A DNA stretch of 57,473 bases from an uncultured Muribaculaceae bacterium (GTDB taxonomy: Bacteria > Bacteroidota > Bacteroidia > Bacteroidales > Muribaculaceae): NCBI GenBank assembly GCA_947176745.1, contig CAMWRV010000010.1:1-57473 (forward strand), given 5' to 3'. Of the stretch, positions 34,700-43,383 are shown in pieces. A program made the position numbers and the translations under genes. Below the pieces are notes generated by a model. The model was given only the letters and a program-made list of their open reading frames with translations, was not told the origin of the DNA and ran no database searches. Position 1 is the stretch's first letter. Each line of letters opens with the position of its first letter.

Positions 34700-36544
34700 T
34701 TACTGCGGAGGGGCAGACGCGAGGGGGTATTCGTCGGAATACATGCGTTCGATCAGGTCGGCATAATTGCGGGCCACGACCGGACGGCGCACTTTCATCG
34801 TGTTTGTCACCTCGCCGTTCATGATCGAGAAGTGGTGTGGCAGGAGCGTGATTCGCCTTATCTTCTCGTAATCGGCTATGTCTTTCTGATATGCCTCTAT
34901 CTTCGACATTATGAAGGAGATGACGCGCCGGTCCTGCATCAGGGTCTCGGAGTCGTCGGTGTCGATGCCCTGCGATGCGGCCCATGCTCTCAGCTGCGAG
35001 AGGTTTGGCACTACGAGAGCCGTCACGAACTTGCGGCGGTCTCCGATCACGGCCACTTCGTCGATATATTTGTTTTCGGCCAGACGGCTCTCCATCATCT
35101 GCGGTGCGATATACTTGCCGTTGGAGGTCTTGAACAGATCCTTGACGCGTTCGGTGAGCACAAGAGCGCCGTCGGGGGTGAAGTGTCCGGCGTCGCCTGT
35201 ACGGAAAAATCCGTCGTCGGTAAATGCGGCCGCGTTCGCGTCGGGATTGTTATAATATCCCGGAGTCACGGTGGCACCCTTCACAAGGATCTCGCCGTTG
35301 GAGTCTATCCTGACGTCAAGTCCCGGCAGGGGCACTCCTACAGTTCCGATCTCGTAGCCCACAGGGGGGAAGAAAGATACAGTGGCCGTAGTCTCGGAGA
35401 GACCGTATCCGATTATGATGTCGATTCCGATCGCCCGGAAAAACTCGCAGATGGTGTCGGAAAGCGGCGCTCCGGCTGTCGGGAAGAAGTTGGGGTCGGG
35501 TATTCCTACGGCATGCTTCAGGCGCGAGAACACGCGTGCGTCCCAGAAGCGGTATTCCTTCTCCAGAAGCCATGGCACGTGGCGTCCGGTGCGGAGATAT
35601 TTCAGGTTGCGCGCTTTGCCGGTTTTCAGGGCGCGGCGGATCATTGCCTTCTGCAGAGGCGACATCTCCTCGATCTTCTCGCGGACTCCGGCGTAGACCT
35701 TCTCCCAGAACCGGGGCACGCAGCACATCAGGTTGGGGTGGACGGTGTGTATCGTGTCGGCTATGACACGCGGGTCGTAGTTGACGGCTATTGTCAGGCC
35801 TCGGCATATGCAGAAGTAGCACCATGCCTTCTCCAGAATGTGCGACATGGGGAGAAACGCCATCGACAGGTCGGTGTCTTTTATGGCGTGGAGCATCTGC
35901 ATGTGTTTCTCGATCGCGGCGTCGTAGTTGGCGTGCGATATGACCACTCCTTTCGGCTCGCCGGTGGTGCCCGAGGTGTAGATCAGAGTCGCCATGTCGG
36001 CGGGGAGTCCTCTCTCCGAACGTGCTTTGACCTCTTCGGCTGTCTCGCTCGGGGCGTTCATGCCGAGTCGGATGAAGTCATCCCAGAATATGGTCACCGT
36101 GTCATCTTCGTGAAGCATCAGGCCGTCGTTCTTGAAGACGACAATCTTTTTGACCGACGGATTTGATTTCCAGTGCCGGTAGGCCATCGGATACTGGTGC
36201 TTGTCGCCGACGAAGATCACTTTTGCGCCTCCGTCGCGCACGATGAAGTCGAACTGCGCCTGCACGCTGCTTGCGTATATGGGAATGCACGCGATGCGGT
36301 TGCGGAACGCCCCGAACTCCGTGATGAGTATCTGCGGGGTATTGGGCGAGCACACCGCTATCGTGTCTTTTTCAAGGAGCCCGAGCGCGGCGAGGGCCTT
36401 TGCGGCCACATCGACCTGCAGCGCGAACTCCGCCCATGAGGTCGGGAGCCATTCTCCATCCTTGCGCCAGCAGAAGCGGTAGGCCTCGCGGTCGCCGAGC
36501 CGGGCGGCCTGCGCCGGTATTGTTTCGACTAATCGGTTGGGCAT
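34700..36544 (-). CDS. Long-chain acyl-CoA ligase (AMP-binding)
   Basis: This 614-residue protein of the ANL superfamily has the AMP-binding P-loop 'TLIYTSGTTGEPKGVVISH' (about residues 184-202), 'IIIGYGLSETTATVSF' (A5 motif), 'DGFFRTGDAGHFTPDG' (A7/A8) and 'LVLTERVKDLFKTSNGKYIAPQMMES' at the hinge. This matches bacterial FadD15-like long-chain-fatty-acid CoA ligases. It activates a carboxylic acid to an acyl-adenylate and then to a CoA thioester. It is the last gene of the operon with the 5-alpha-reductase, 30 bp after the SDR gene, so a bile-acid or steroid side-chain acid is a possible substrate. Fatty acids are the default. Confidence 0.9.
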   Translation of the reverse strand: MPNRLVETIPAQAARLGDREAYRFCWRKDGEWLPTSWAEFALQVDVAAKALAALGLLEKDTIAVCSPNTPQILITEFGAFRNRIACIPIYASSVQAQFDFIVRDGGAKVIFVGDKHQYPMAYRHWKSNPSVKKIVVFKNDGLMLHEDDTVTIFWDDFIRLGMNAPSETAEEVKARSERGLPADMATLIYTSGTTGEPKGVVISHANYDAAIEKHMQMLHAIKDTDLSMAFLPMSHILEKAWCYFCICRGLTIAVNYDPRVIADTIHTVHPNLMCCVPRFWEKVYAGVREKIEEMSPLQKAMIRRALKTGKARNLKYLRTGRHVPWLLEKEYRFWDARVFSRLKHAVGIPDPNFFPTAGAPLSDTICEFFRAIGIDIIIGYGLSETTATVSFFPPVGYEIGTVGVPLPGLDVRIDSNGEILVKGATVTPGYYNNPDANAAAFTDDGFFRTGDAGHFTPDGALVLTERVKDLFKTSNGKYIAPQMMESRLAENKYIDEVAVIGDRRKFVTALVVPNLSQLRAWAASQGIDTDDSETLMQDRRVISFIMSKIEAYQKDIADYEKIRRITLLPHHFSIMNGEVTNTMKVRRPVVARNYADLIERMYSDEYPLASAPPQ

Positions 36545-36574
36545 ATAAGTAAGAATTTCTCTTTTTTTAACAAA

Positions 36575-37387
36575 TCAGGGTCGTGTGATGTTTTTGTCGA
36601 GCATGCGGTGCTTTACCGCCATTCTCACGCGTGTGGGCAGGCTGGCCACGAAGACTATCGACAGGCGGTTGAGCCATCCGTTGATATATTGTTTGCGTCC
36701 TTTGAGCATCTTGCGCACGGCATTGCGCGTGAACTTCTCGGGCGACTGCAGCACGCCGAGGCGCAGTGCGAGCCGCTGGAGGTTGCGGGGGAGTCCGAAG
36801 AGGTCGGTGGCTATGCCGCCGGGGCAAGCCACGGTGACAGTCACGCCCGATTCGCGGGTCTCGTAGTGGAGCGAGCGCGAGAAGACGCGGATATATGACT
36901 TGGTGGCGGCATACATGGCCAGTCCGGGCATCGGCATCCAGCAAGACATCGACGACATGTTGAGTATCCGGCCGCCGCCCCGGCGGATGAACCGGTCGGC
37001 GAAAGCGCGGCTGAGCATCGTCACCGCCGACACATGCAGGCTGATGAAGCATTCGAGCCGGCGCGCGGAGGTGTCGGTCACGGGCAGGAACGAGAATATG
37101 CCTGCATTGTTGATCAGAATGTCGGGATCGAGACCCCGGCTGTCGATGAAGCCGATGATCTTCTCGGCGGCGTCATCGCATGTGAGGTCGCAGAAGAGGG
37201 GTATGGCCTCGACGCCCGATTCCGATGCTATGGCGGCGGCGCATTGGTCGAGCTGCTCCTTCTGGTTGGAGATCATGACGAGTCCGCATCCTCTCGCGGC
37301 AAGGGTGCGGCAGAAGCAGAGTCCGATGCCGCTGCTCGCGCCGGTCACGACGGCCATGTGGCCGCGGAGGTCATTTGCGTCGGCCAT
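36575..37387 (-). CDS. Short-chain dehydrogenase/reductase, candidate 3-hydroxysteroid dehydrogenase
   Basis: This is a 270-residue classical SDR. It has 'AVVTGASSGIGLCFCRTLAARG' (cofactor-binding TGxxxGIG), 'PDILINNAGIF' (NNAG), 'GRILNMSSMSCWMPMPGLAMYAATKSYIRVFSRSL' (Ser, Tyr and Lys catalytic residues in SS...YxxxK) and 'TVACPGGIATDL'. The basic C-terminal tail 'FVASLPTRVRMAVKHRML' resembles the 17-beta-HSD12/DltE-like group. The gene overlaps the flavin reductase gene by 17 bp. Given its company, a 3-alpha- or 3-beta-hydroxysteroid dehydrogenase that interconverts the 3-oxo and 3-hydroxy groups of a reduced steroid is a reasonable prediction, but specificity cannot be read from the sequence. 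Confidence 0.8.
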   Translation of the reverse strand: MADANDLRGHMAVVTGASSGIGLCFCRTLAARGCGLVMISNQKEQLDQCAAAIASESGVEAIPLFCDLTCDDAAEKIIGFIDSRGLDPDILINNAGIFSFLPVTDTSARRLECFISLHVSAVTMLSRAFADRFIRRGGGRILNMSSMSCWMPMPGLAMYAATKSYIRVFSRSLHYETRESGVTVTVACPGGIATDLFGLPRNLQRLALRLGVLQSPEKFTRNAVRKMLKGRKQYINGWLNRLSIVFVASLPTRVRMAVKHRMLDKNITRP

Positions 37388-38606
37388 CGCGTCTTCTTAT
37401 TTTTTCAATCTCGCGGACAATGGCCGGAGTGAGATCCGTGCAGTGTTTGTGGCATGCCATCTCTCGCGAATACATGCGGGCAATGCAGTAGTTGACGTGG
37501 TCGCAACCGCAGCGGTGGTTCCGCTCGCCGGCCTCGCGCATGCGGTTCACGAAATCGGGTTCGTTGAGCAGGGCACGTCCCATCTGGATGAAGTCGAATC
37601 CCTCCTTGTCGAGCACGGTGTCTGCCCCCTCGCGGTCGATGACTCCGCCGACATAGATCAGCGGCAGGTTGAGTTCTTTTCTGAACAGCCGGGCGTCGTC
37701 GAGGAAATAGAGCGGGCGGAACGGCTCGGACGGTATCATGAAGCGGCCTGCCAGTCGCACGCCATATTTGAGCCAGAGCTGCTTCATGTAGTGTGTCATC
37801 GAGTAAATGGGCATCTCTCCGCGCATCACATACATGGGGGCTTTGCTGACGAAGCCTCCCGAGAGTACTATGGCGTGTACGCCGGCGCGCTCGATCTCGC
37901 GGGCCACAGTCAGGCAGTCGTCAATCTCGAGTCCCCCCTTGAATCCGTCGCGCATGTTTGTCTTGACGATCACGCCCATGTCTGATCCGGCGGCCTTGAG
38001 CGTCTCTTCGAGACACATTCTCATGAAGGTCATGCGGTTTTCGAGCGGGCCTCCGAACTCGTCGCGGCGTCTGTTGGTGTAGGGGGAGAGGAACTGTGAG
38101 ATGAGGTATCCGTGTCCGGCGTGGATCTCGACGCAGTCGAATCCGGCGTCGCGCGAGGTGCGTACGGCTTCGCCGAAGCAGCGGGCTATCTCCTTGAGCT
38201 CATCCTTGCGGAGTCCGCGGCAGAAAGTGGGAGAGTAGAGGTTGAATCCGGTGGTGGCGCCGACGGGAGTTCCACCGGCGGTGGAGCGGTGGGTCATGTT
38301 GCCGCAGTGGCCGAGCTGCACGGAGGATTTGGCTCCGGCTGCGTGTATTCCGTCGGTGATGTCGCGCAGTTCCGGCACGATCTCCGGGCGCATCCACAGC
38401 TGGGTCTTGAACGATAGTGCCGAACGGCATATGCCGGCATAGGCGAGGGTGGTCATGCCCACGCCGCCGCGCGCCACCGACAGATGATAGTCGCGTAGCA
38501 TTTCGGTCGGGCCGTTGTCGCGCCCCATTCCCTCGAAGGCAGCCGACCGGATGGTGCGGTTGCGGAGTTCTACGGGGCCGATCATGGCCGGAGTGAATAG
38601 TTTCAT
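37371..38606 (-). CDS. Old Yellow Enzyme-type NADH:flavin oxidoreductase with Cys cluster, candidate 3-oxo-delta4 steroid 5-beta-reductase
   Basis: The 411-residue protein is a single OYE-like TIM barrel. It shows 'LFTPAMIGPVELRNRTIRSAAFEG', 'VQLGHCGNM', the signature 'VEIHAGHGYLISQFLSPYTNRRRDEFGG', and 'LIYVGGVIDREGADTVLDKEGFDFIQMGRALLNEP' for FMN phosphate binding. Near the end, 'HRCGCDHVNYCIARMYSREMAC' resembles the 4Fe-4S-binding cysteine set of the 2,4-dienoyl-CoA reductase/BaiCD group. Unlike those (about 650 residues), the C-terminal NAD(P)/FAD domains are missing. BaiCD-like enzymes reduce 3-oxo-delta4 bile acids. The neighbouring 5-alpha-reductase gene 51 bp upstream makes the same substrate class likely here. 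Confidence 0.8.
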   Translation of the reverse strand: MKLFTPAMIGPVELRNRTIRSAAFEGMGRDNGPTEMLRDYHLSVARGGVGMTTLAYAGICRSALSFKTQLWMRPEIVPELRDITDGIHAAGAKSSVQLGHCGNMTHRSTAGGTPVGATTGFNLYSPTFCRGLRKDELKEIARCFGEAVRTSRDAGFDCVEIHAGHGYLISQFLSPYTNRRRDEFGGPLENRMTFMRMCLEETLKAAGSDMGVIVKTNMRDGFKGGLEIDDCLTVAREIERAGVHAIVLSGGFVSKAPMYVMRGEMPIYSMTHYMKQLWLKYGVRLAGRFMIPSEPFRPLYFLDDARLFRKELNLPLIYVGGVIDREGADTVLDKEGFDFIQMGRALLNEPDFVNRMREAGERNHRCGCDHVNYCIARMYSREMACHKHCTDLTPAIVREIEKIRRRDGRRK

Positions 38607-38657
38607 AGTGGTATGGGTTACGTTCTGTTCTTAAATTAGAACGTTGTCACAGAAATG

Positions 38658-39428
38658 TCAGTATATGAACGGAAGTATGTATTTCCTGTTGAGCGAGGCA
38701 TATTCGTCGCCGAATTCCGACAGGTATCTTCTGTGGATCGATCGGGCGCGGGGAGCGAGATTGGCGAATGTCCATATGGCGAAGGCCAGGCCGCCGAGGC
38801 TCCAGGTGAGGATGGCGAAGCCTGTCCATTCCATCAGCTCGCCGAGGTAATTGGCCGATGTGACGTAGCGGTACATTCCTCCGCGGGGTATGTAATGACG
38901 TGTGTCGCCGGGCTTGCGCAGGTTGCGGATTATGCTGTCGGAGCGGAGGTTGACGGCCATCCCTGCAAGAAAAAGGAGAGTGCCTGCTATGAACTGCGGG
39001 CTTTCAAGCCACTTCGCCGGATATGCGTCGGCCGGACTTGTGTAGAAGAGCCATCCTCCGATCATGTAGGCGTTGATCACGTTGAAGATTATTCCTGCCG
39101 CGATTATCGCGAGGGGCATGCGGCTTTTCCCTCTGATAAGCAGGGGGAAGATGAACGACCGCTGGAAGTAGTGGATCTCGAAGAGCGAGGCCATGACCAC
39201 AAGGGCGGGCTGCGTGGCCCTCGGGCTGAGAAGCCAGAGCAGGAGCATCGCTGCGAACGCCGGCGCCTCCATCAGCACCCAGCCTGTGCGGTTGCCGACG
39301 GTCGGCCCCCACTGGCGGTTGTACATCATGCCGTATCCGGCTGTGACGCGGTGCAGGGCCACGAAGACGATCATGGCGAGCACTATCATCGATATTGTGA
39401 CTGTATAGTAGAAAGTCGGTTCAAACAT
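38658..39428 (-). CDS. 3-oxo-5-alpha-steroid 4-dehydrogenase (steroid 5-alpha-reductase) homologue
   Basis: This 256-residue membrane protein with about seven helices is strikingly like human SRD5A1/2 in length and motifs. 'LMEAPAF' carries a Glu (residue 54) where SRD5A2 has catalytic Glu57, and 'IHYFQRSFIF' a Tyr (residue 87) matching Tyr91. 'NLRSDSIIRNLRKPGD' is the NADPH-binding stretch, followed by 'YIPRGGMYRYVTSANYLGELMEWTGFAILTWSL' and the ending 'NRKYILPFIY'. It should reduce the delta4 bond of 3-oxo-delta4 steroids with NADPH to give 5-alpha (allo) products at the inner membrane. It is the first gene of the operon and follows a consensus promoter. Confidence 0.88.
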   Translation of the reverse strand: MFEPTFYYTVTISMIVLAMIVFVALHRVTAGYGMMYNRQWGPTVGNRTGWVLMEAPAFAAMLLLWLLSPRATQPALVVMASLFEIHYFQRSFIFPLLIRGKSRMPLAIIAAGIIFNVINAYMIGGWLFYTSPADAYPAKWLESPQFIAGTLLFLAGMAVNLRSDSIIRNLRKPGDTRHYIPRGGMYRYVTSANYLGELMEWTGFAILTWSLGGLAFAIWTFANLAPRARSIHRRYLSEFGDEYASLNRKYILPFIY

Positions 39429-39521
39429 CTTGAATTCGCTTTAGCAGGGTTCCGGTCCGGGTTGCCGCCGTGCGGGAAAGCGGATTCCGCCGGAGATCTG
39501 AAAAGAAACCAAAACCGCACG

Positions 39522-39552
39522 CAAAGATAATTAAAATGATCGGTATGACCAA
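39522..39552 (-). promoter_or_regulatory. Consensus promoter of the steroid-reductase operon
   Basis: Read leftward, TTG (39550-39552) is followed after 20 bp by TATCTTTG (39522-39529), a full match to the Bacteroidetes TTG...TAnnTTTG promoter. The start codon of the 5-alpha-reductase is 94 bp downstream. No regulator gene lies next to it. Confidence 0.75.
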
Positions 39553-39615
39553 CTTTTTTTAACCAAAAGGAATCTTTTTGGTTGATATGATGCATCCGAG
39601 GGTGAAATACTCCAT

Positions 39616-39636
39616 CTTTTGTGGGATGGGGTCTTA
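39616..39636. repeat. Partial terminal-repeat copy of the 339-bp element
   Basis: CTTTTGTGGGATGGGGTCTTA matches the outer 18-20 bases of the right terminal repeat at 48632-48649, in the same orientation. No second end is found nearby. It lies just upstream of the steroid-reductase promoter, next to an AACCAAAA/TTTTGGTT inverted repeat at about 39561-39583. Confidence 0.55.
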
Positions 39637-39658
39637 GATGATAAGTTCATAATTGAGG

Positions 39659-39698
39659 CAGGGCCGGGCCGGAGTCTGGTTGCTGCGGCCCGGCCCTG
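39659..39698 (-). terminator. Hairpin downstream of the triple-repeat secreted protein gene
   Basis: CAGGGCCGGGCC (39659-39670) pairs perfectly with GGCCCGGCCCTG (39687-39698) around a 16-base loop, about 30 bp past the stop codon at 39729. The T tract on the minus strand is poor, so it may be an mRNA-end stabiliser rather than a strong terminator. Confidence 0.55.
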
Positions 39699-39728
39699 TC
39701 GGGTTCAATTTCGGGTTGTCGGTCGGGG

Positions 39729-41648
39729 TCAGCGTACGATCACCTTGTCGGCGCGGTCACCGCAGACGCGGATGTATATGCCCGCTGCGGGATTGTCGAC
39801 GCGCGCGCCCTGCAGGTTGTAGTATACTGCCGGGAACTCGCTTTCAGTCTCGATCTCAGATACGGAGTTGGGCGTGTCGGTCGGCATTTCCAGACGGAAG
39901 GCCTCGGAGAGATTCACTCGCTCAAGGGCGTTGTTGTAAGGAATCTGGAAAACTGAGAAGGGCGTGCCGCCATTGTCGAATGTCGCGGTGGCGGTCAGTA
40001 CGCCATCCTCATATTTCGCGAGCGATTCAGGGAAGATGGCGATGACGTCGTCGATGGTCATGCCGTTGTTGAGCGGACCCATCACATTGTGCGACACTTC
40101 GAGGATCTTGCCTTCATAGCGAACGCCGGTGACGAATTTCGGGAAGTAAGCGTAGGCGTCGTTGACGATGTAGAACTCTGCAACGCCGGGTGCCGAAGCA
40201 CTGTATGTGTCATGCTGCCAGTTGGCATAAGGATCTACAAGTCTGTAGTGGTCGGGATTGTCGGTGTCGCGTTCCACCTCGACGTCGAAAGTCGAGATCT
40301 CAGCGTCGGGTATGAACGATGCGAGGAAGTCGTCGGTGAACCGGCCCGTGCCGAGCGGTTCCCAGTTGTAGGGATCTTCTTCGGCGGCAGAGGGGAACTC
40401 GATGCAGAGCATACCGCTCTTGTTGGCGATGTAGTTGTTGCCGCCATAGGGAATCAGTAAGACAGGATACTCATCTTCTCCATCTACGAAATATGTAGAT
40501 GCAGTGATGATACCGTTGTCATATTGAAGAAATGCGTCGGGATACACGCTGTACACCATACTGTGTCCATACGTTGAGATCATGCTTGAAACATTCATCT
40601 TCGCGTTGAGCTCTGTGCTTCCGAAAACGATGCCGGTGTTCATTTTGGTGAAGTAAGCGTACGTCTCGTCGATCACGTAGAATTCGAGCATGCCGTTGCC
40701 GTTGTTCGTCAGCGTGGCCGAGTGTGCTGCATATGGATTGGGAATGCAGAAATGAGTCGGATCGTCAGCGTCCTGCATGATCTCCACTTCCATGGTCTCG
40801 ACGTCGATGTCGCTGAAAAGAGAGGCGAGGATGTCGTCGGTATATTTTCCGGTTCCGAGGCTTACCCATTCGGTCTGCGGAACGGTCGCTCCCGGCATGG
40901 TGATCATGAAGTCACCCCCGGAGTTGGCTATGTAATAGCTGTCTGAGCAGTCGGCCCATTCAAGCAGGAGGGAGTAGTATGTACGTCCTCCGTTCGTGTA
41001 TGTCGCGGGCTGGCGGATCACGCCGTTCTCGTAAGTGGCAAGAGCAGAAGGCAGCACGCTTGCCACCAGATCGATTCCGTTGTAGTCGACGAGGGCGGCA
41101 GTGTTGCTGAGTGCTTTCAGGAAGTAGTCTCCTTCGTCACCGAGAGGTGTTTCTTCGTCCACGAACTCCACGCCGGTGTTGAAGTCTTCGATCCACGCAT
41201 ACCGGCCGTCATAGATGTGGAATACCAGATAATTAGTCATCTCGTCATGGTATGTCACATTGCTGTAGGGGTTTGTCCAGTTGGCGTAAGGATTGACTAT
41301 GCGGTATGTGTCTGGATCGGCGACATTCTGTTCGATCTCCACATCGAAAGTTGTGGGTTCGACGGTAGTGAAGAAATCTGACAGAATTGCGTCGGTATAT
41401 GTGCCTGTTCCGATCGAAGTCCATTCGTCAGACGCAGCCTCCTTGCGGGGAGAGTCCGTATTCAGACTTGAGATGGTCTCTGCTGATGCCTTGCGGAGGG
41501 TGGCTGACGCGGCCTCGGTCAGAGGCAGTTTCTCGGGATTGGCCTGCTTTGCGATCCGGTGCGTGCGGAGGGCGGAATCTGAAAGTCCGCTTGCGGCCGT
41601 GGCAGTCAGAAGGAGTGCGCTTCCTAATAATGCGTAAGACTTTTTCAT
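39729..41648 (-). CDS. Secreted protein with three about 170-185-residue repeats and T9SS-type tail
   Basis: The 639-residue protein has a signal peptide ('MKKSYALLGSALLLTATAASG'). Three homologous units follow, starting at about residues 75, 260 and 428, with openings such as 'EWTSIGTGTYTDAIL', 'EWVSLGTGKYTDDIL' and 'NWEPLGTGRFTDDFL'. Each continues with 'F[DE]VEI...D.PD...I.NPYA' and a later 'YIANKSG...MP/FPSA' strand set. The end, 'VYYNLQGARVDNPAAGIYIRVCGDRADKVIVR', is the sorting-tail type of T9SS cargo in this group. No catalytic motif is seen. It is probably a cell-surface or secreted binding protein. A -7 box (41736-41743) lies 88 bp upstream. Confidence 0.7.
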   Translation of the reverse strand: MKKSYALLGSALLLTATAASGLSDSALRTHRIAKQANPEKLPLTEAASATLRKASAETISSLNTDSPRKEAASDEWTSIGTGTYTDAILSDFFTTVEPTTFDVEIEQNVADPDTYRIVNPYANWTNPYSNVTYHDEMTNYLVFHIYDGRYAWIEDFNTGVEFVDEETPLGDEGDYFLKALSNTAALVDYNGIDLVASVLPSALATYENGVIRQPATYTNGGRTYYSLLLEWADCSDSYYIANSGGDFMITMPGATVPQTEWVSLGTGKYTDDILASLFSDIDVETMEVEIMQDADDPTHFCIPNPYAAHSATLTNNGNGMLEFYVIDETYAYFTKMNTGIVFGSTELNAKMNVSSMISTYGHSMVYSVYPDAFLQYDNGIITASTYFVDGEDEYPVLLIPYGGNNYIANKSGMLCIEFPSAAEEDPYNWEPLGTGRFTDDFLASFIPDAEISTFDVEVERDTDNPDHYRLVDPYANWQHDTYSASAPGVAEFYIVNDAYAYFPKFVTGVRYEGKILEVSHNVMGPLNNGMTIDDVIAIFPESLAKYEDGVLTATATFDNGGTPFSVFQIPYNNALERVNLSEAFRLEMPTDTPNSVSEIETESEFPAVYYNLQGARVDNPAAGIYIRVCGDRADKVIVR

Positions 41649-41735
41649 ACGATGAAGAGGTTAATGGGTAAAAGTATAAAAAATGGCAGAATCATCAATA
41701 TAAGCCGGTTGACCGGCTTTATGTGTCTCCAAAAG

Positions 41736-41743
41736 CAAAGTTA
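41736..41743 (-). promoter_or_regulatory. -7 box of the triple-repeat secreted protein gene
   Basis: On the minus strand TAACTTTG matches the -7 consensus. The leader of about 80 bases holds the hairpin AAGCCGGTTGACCGGCTT (41702-41719). Nothing else is seen in the gap from 41649 to 41933 apart from the pgi terminator. Confidence 0.5.
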
Positions 41744-41872
41744 TAAAATTTTTTGGAATAAATGTAAATGGATATTAAAAATATGCCAACGGCATTTTTG
41801 TAATGGCAGAACGCAACCTGGATATAATTTATCCTTTCGGCACTTGGTTTAGATTTACGATATAAAACAATG

Positions 41873-41898
41873 CCGCCGGCGGTACGGACCGTCGGCGG
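41873..41898. terminator. Terminator downstream of pgi
   Basis: CCGCCGGCGGT (41873-41883) pairs with ACCGTCGGCGG (41888-41898), with one G-T wobble, around ACGG. T-rich stretches lie on both sides (TTTATTT to the right, TTGTTTTAT on the minus strand to the left), so it can act in either direction. Confidence 0.75.
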
Positions 41899-41933
41899 TT
41901 TATTTCAGCAGCAGTTCTGCTGTCTGTGAGGGA

Positions 41934-43238
41934 TCAATATCCCGGTTTCTTGAGCAGGGTGAACATGTTCTTCTTGTATGCCTCGACGCCGGGCTGGTTG
42001 AAGGGGTTGACGCCGAGCATGTAGCCGCTGATGCCGCAGGCTTTCTCGAAGAAGTAGATCAGGCCGCCGAGCGTGTGCTCGTCGAGCGACTCGATCACGA
42101 TGCGCATGTTGGGCACACCGCCGTCGACGTGAGCCATCTGTGTGCCGAGTTCTGCCATCTTGTTGACCTCGTCGATGCGTTTGCCGGCGAGATAGTTGAG
42201 ACCGTCGAGGTTCGCCTCGTCAGAGGGCACGCGACGTTCCACTGCGGGCTTGGCCACGGAGATGACAGTCTCGAAGATGGTGCGCTCCCCCTCCTGGATC
42301 CACTGACCCATCGAGTGGAGGTCGGTAGTGAAGTCTACGGCAGCCGGGTAGATGCCTTTTCCCTCCTTGCCCTCGGACTCGCCGTAGAGCTGCTTCCACC
42401 ACTCTCCGAAGTAGTGGAGTTTCGGGTCGAAGTTGGCGAGGATCTCGATCTTCTTGCCGCTGCGGTAGAGCGCGTTTCTCATGCGAGCGTATGTCTCGGC
42501 GATGTTGTCTTCGTTGGGACGGAGAGTAGATTTCTCCATCTCGACGGCGCCTGCCATGAGTTTCTTGATGTCATGGCCTGCCACGGCGATCGGGAGAAGG
42601 CCGACCGGAGTGAGCACAGAGAAACGGCCGCCGACATTGTCGGGAATCACGTATGTCTCATATCCCTCCTGAGTGGCGAGAGTGCGGAGCGCGCCCTTCT
42701 TCTCGTCGGTGATCGCCACGATGAGGTCTTTGGCAGCTTCCTTGCCGGCCTGCTTCTCAAGCTGCTCCTTGAGGATGCGGAAAGCTATGGCGGGTTCGGT
42801 GGTTGTGCCCGACTTCGAGATCACGATGATGCCGAAGCGCTTGCCGGTGAGGAGTTTCTCAAGCTCAGCGGTGTATTCCTCGCCGATGTTCTGGCCGGCG
42901 TAGAGCACCTTCGGACGCTTGGGTTCCGGAGCGTAGTAGTATTCGAAATTGTCGGCGAGAGCAGTGTTGACTGCCTTTGCGCCCAGATAAGAGCCGCCGA
43001 TGCCGACGCACACCACGTAGTCGCAGTTTTCCTGCAGACGTGCGGCGGTGGCGTTGATGCGGTCAAGGAGTTCAGCCGGAGTCTCGGAGGGAAGTTTCAC
43101 CCATCCGAGGAAATCGTTGCCCGCGCCGCTCCCCTCTTCGAGGGTGGTGATTGCCTGGCGCGCGTCATCTTTGGCGGCGTTGAATTCCTTTTCTGCGAAA
43201 AAGAGAGCTTTTTCGATGTTGAGTTCTATAGATTTCAT
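41934..43238 (-). CDS. pgi: Glucose-6-phosphate isomerase
   Basis: This 434-residue protein has the PGI features. '[17 protein letters not shown]' and '[20 protein letters not shown]' form the sugar-phosphate-binding SIS folds, '[20 protein letters not shown]' is family signature 1, and the C-terminal '[19 protein letters not shown]' includes the conserved active-site lysine region. It interconverts glucose-6-phosphate and fructose-6-phosphate in glycolysis. The length matches the short bacterial form. It is the downstream neighbour of gpsA and lysS on the same strand but has its own 145-bp gap and a terminator before it. Confidence 0.95.
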   Translation of the reverse strand: MKSIELNIEKALFFAEKEFNAAKDDARQAITTLEEGSGAGNDFLGWVKLPSETPAELLDRINATAARLQENCDYVVCVGIGGSYLGAKAVNTALADNFEYYYAPEPKRPKVLYAGQNIGEEYTAELEKLLTGKRFGIIVISKSGTTTEPAIAFRILKEQLEKQAGKEAAKDLIVAITDEKKGALRTLATQEGYETYVIPDNVGGRFSVLTPVGLLPIAVAGHDIKKLMAGAVEMEKSTLRPNEDNIAETYARMRNALYRSGKKIEILANFDPKLHYFGEWWKQLYGESEGKEGKGIYPAAVDFTTDLHSMGQWIQEGERTIFETVISVAKPAVERRVPSDEANLDGLNYLAGKRIDEVNKMAELGTQMAHVDGGVPNMRIVIESLDEHTLGGLIYFFEKACGISGYMLGVNPFNQPGVEAYKKNMFTLLKKPGY

Positions 43239-43348
43239 TTTTATTGTATGTTTGGGTTAATACCTGAGGAAGTGTCCATATGCGGACATCCACTAAAAAA
43301 ACGGAAAGGGTTATGTTAAAGTTGGATACTGAAATATAAAAGTAGTGG

Positions 43349-43378
43349 AAGCCGTTCCGCCCCGGGGCGGAACGGCTT
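43349..43378. terminator. Terminator downstream of gpsA
   Basis: A perfect 30-base palindrome (AAGCCGTTCCGCC and its complement around CCGG) lies 6 bp after the gpsA stop. Read leftward it is followed by a CTTTTATATTT tract. Confidence 0.8.
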
Positions 43379-43383
43379 CGATC

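Noticed and set aside
34832..36166. 444-residue plus-strand frame antisense to the acyl-CoA ligase
   Set aside because: Shadow of a gene with clear AMP-binding motifs on the other strand.
43273..43288. TGTCC/GGACA inverted repeat upstream of pgi
   Set aside because: Only five paired bases around six; too weak to call an operator or terminator.
42075..43319. 414-residue plus-strand frame antisense to pgi
   Set aside because: pgi motifs are complete on the minus strand; the antisense frame is a codon-bias artefact.
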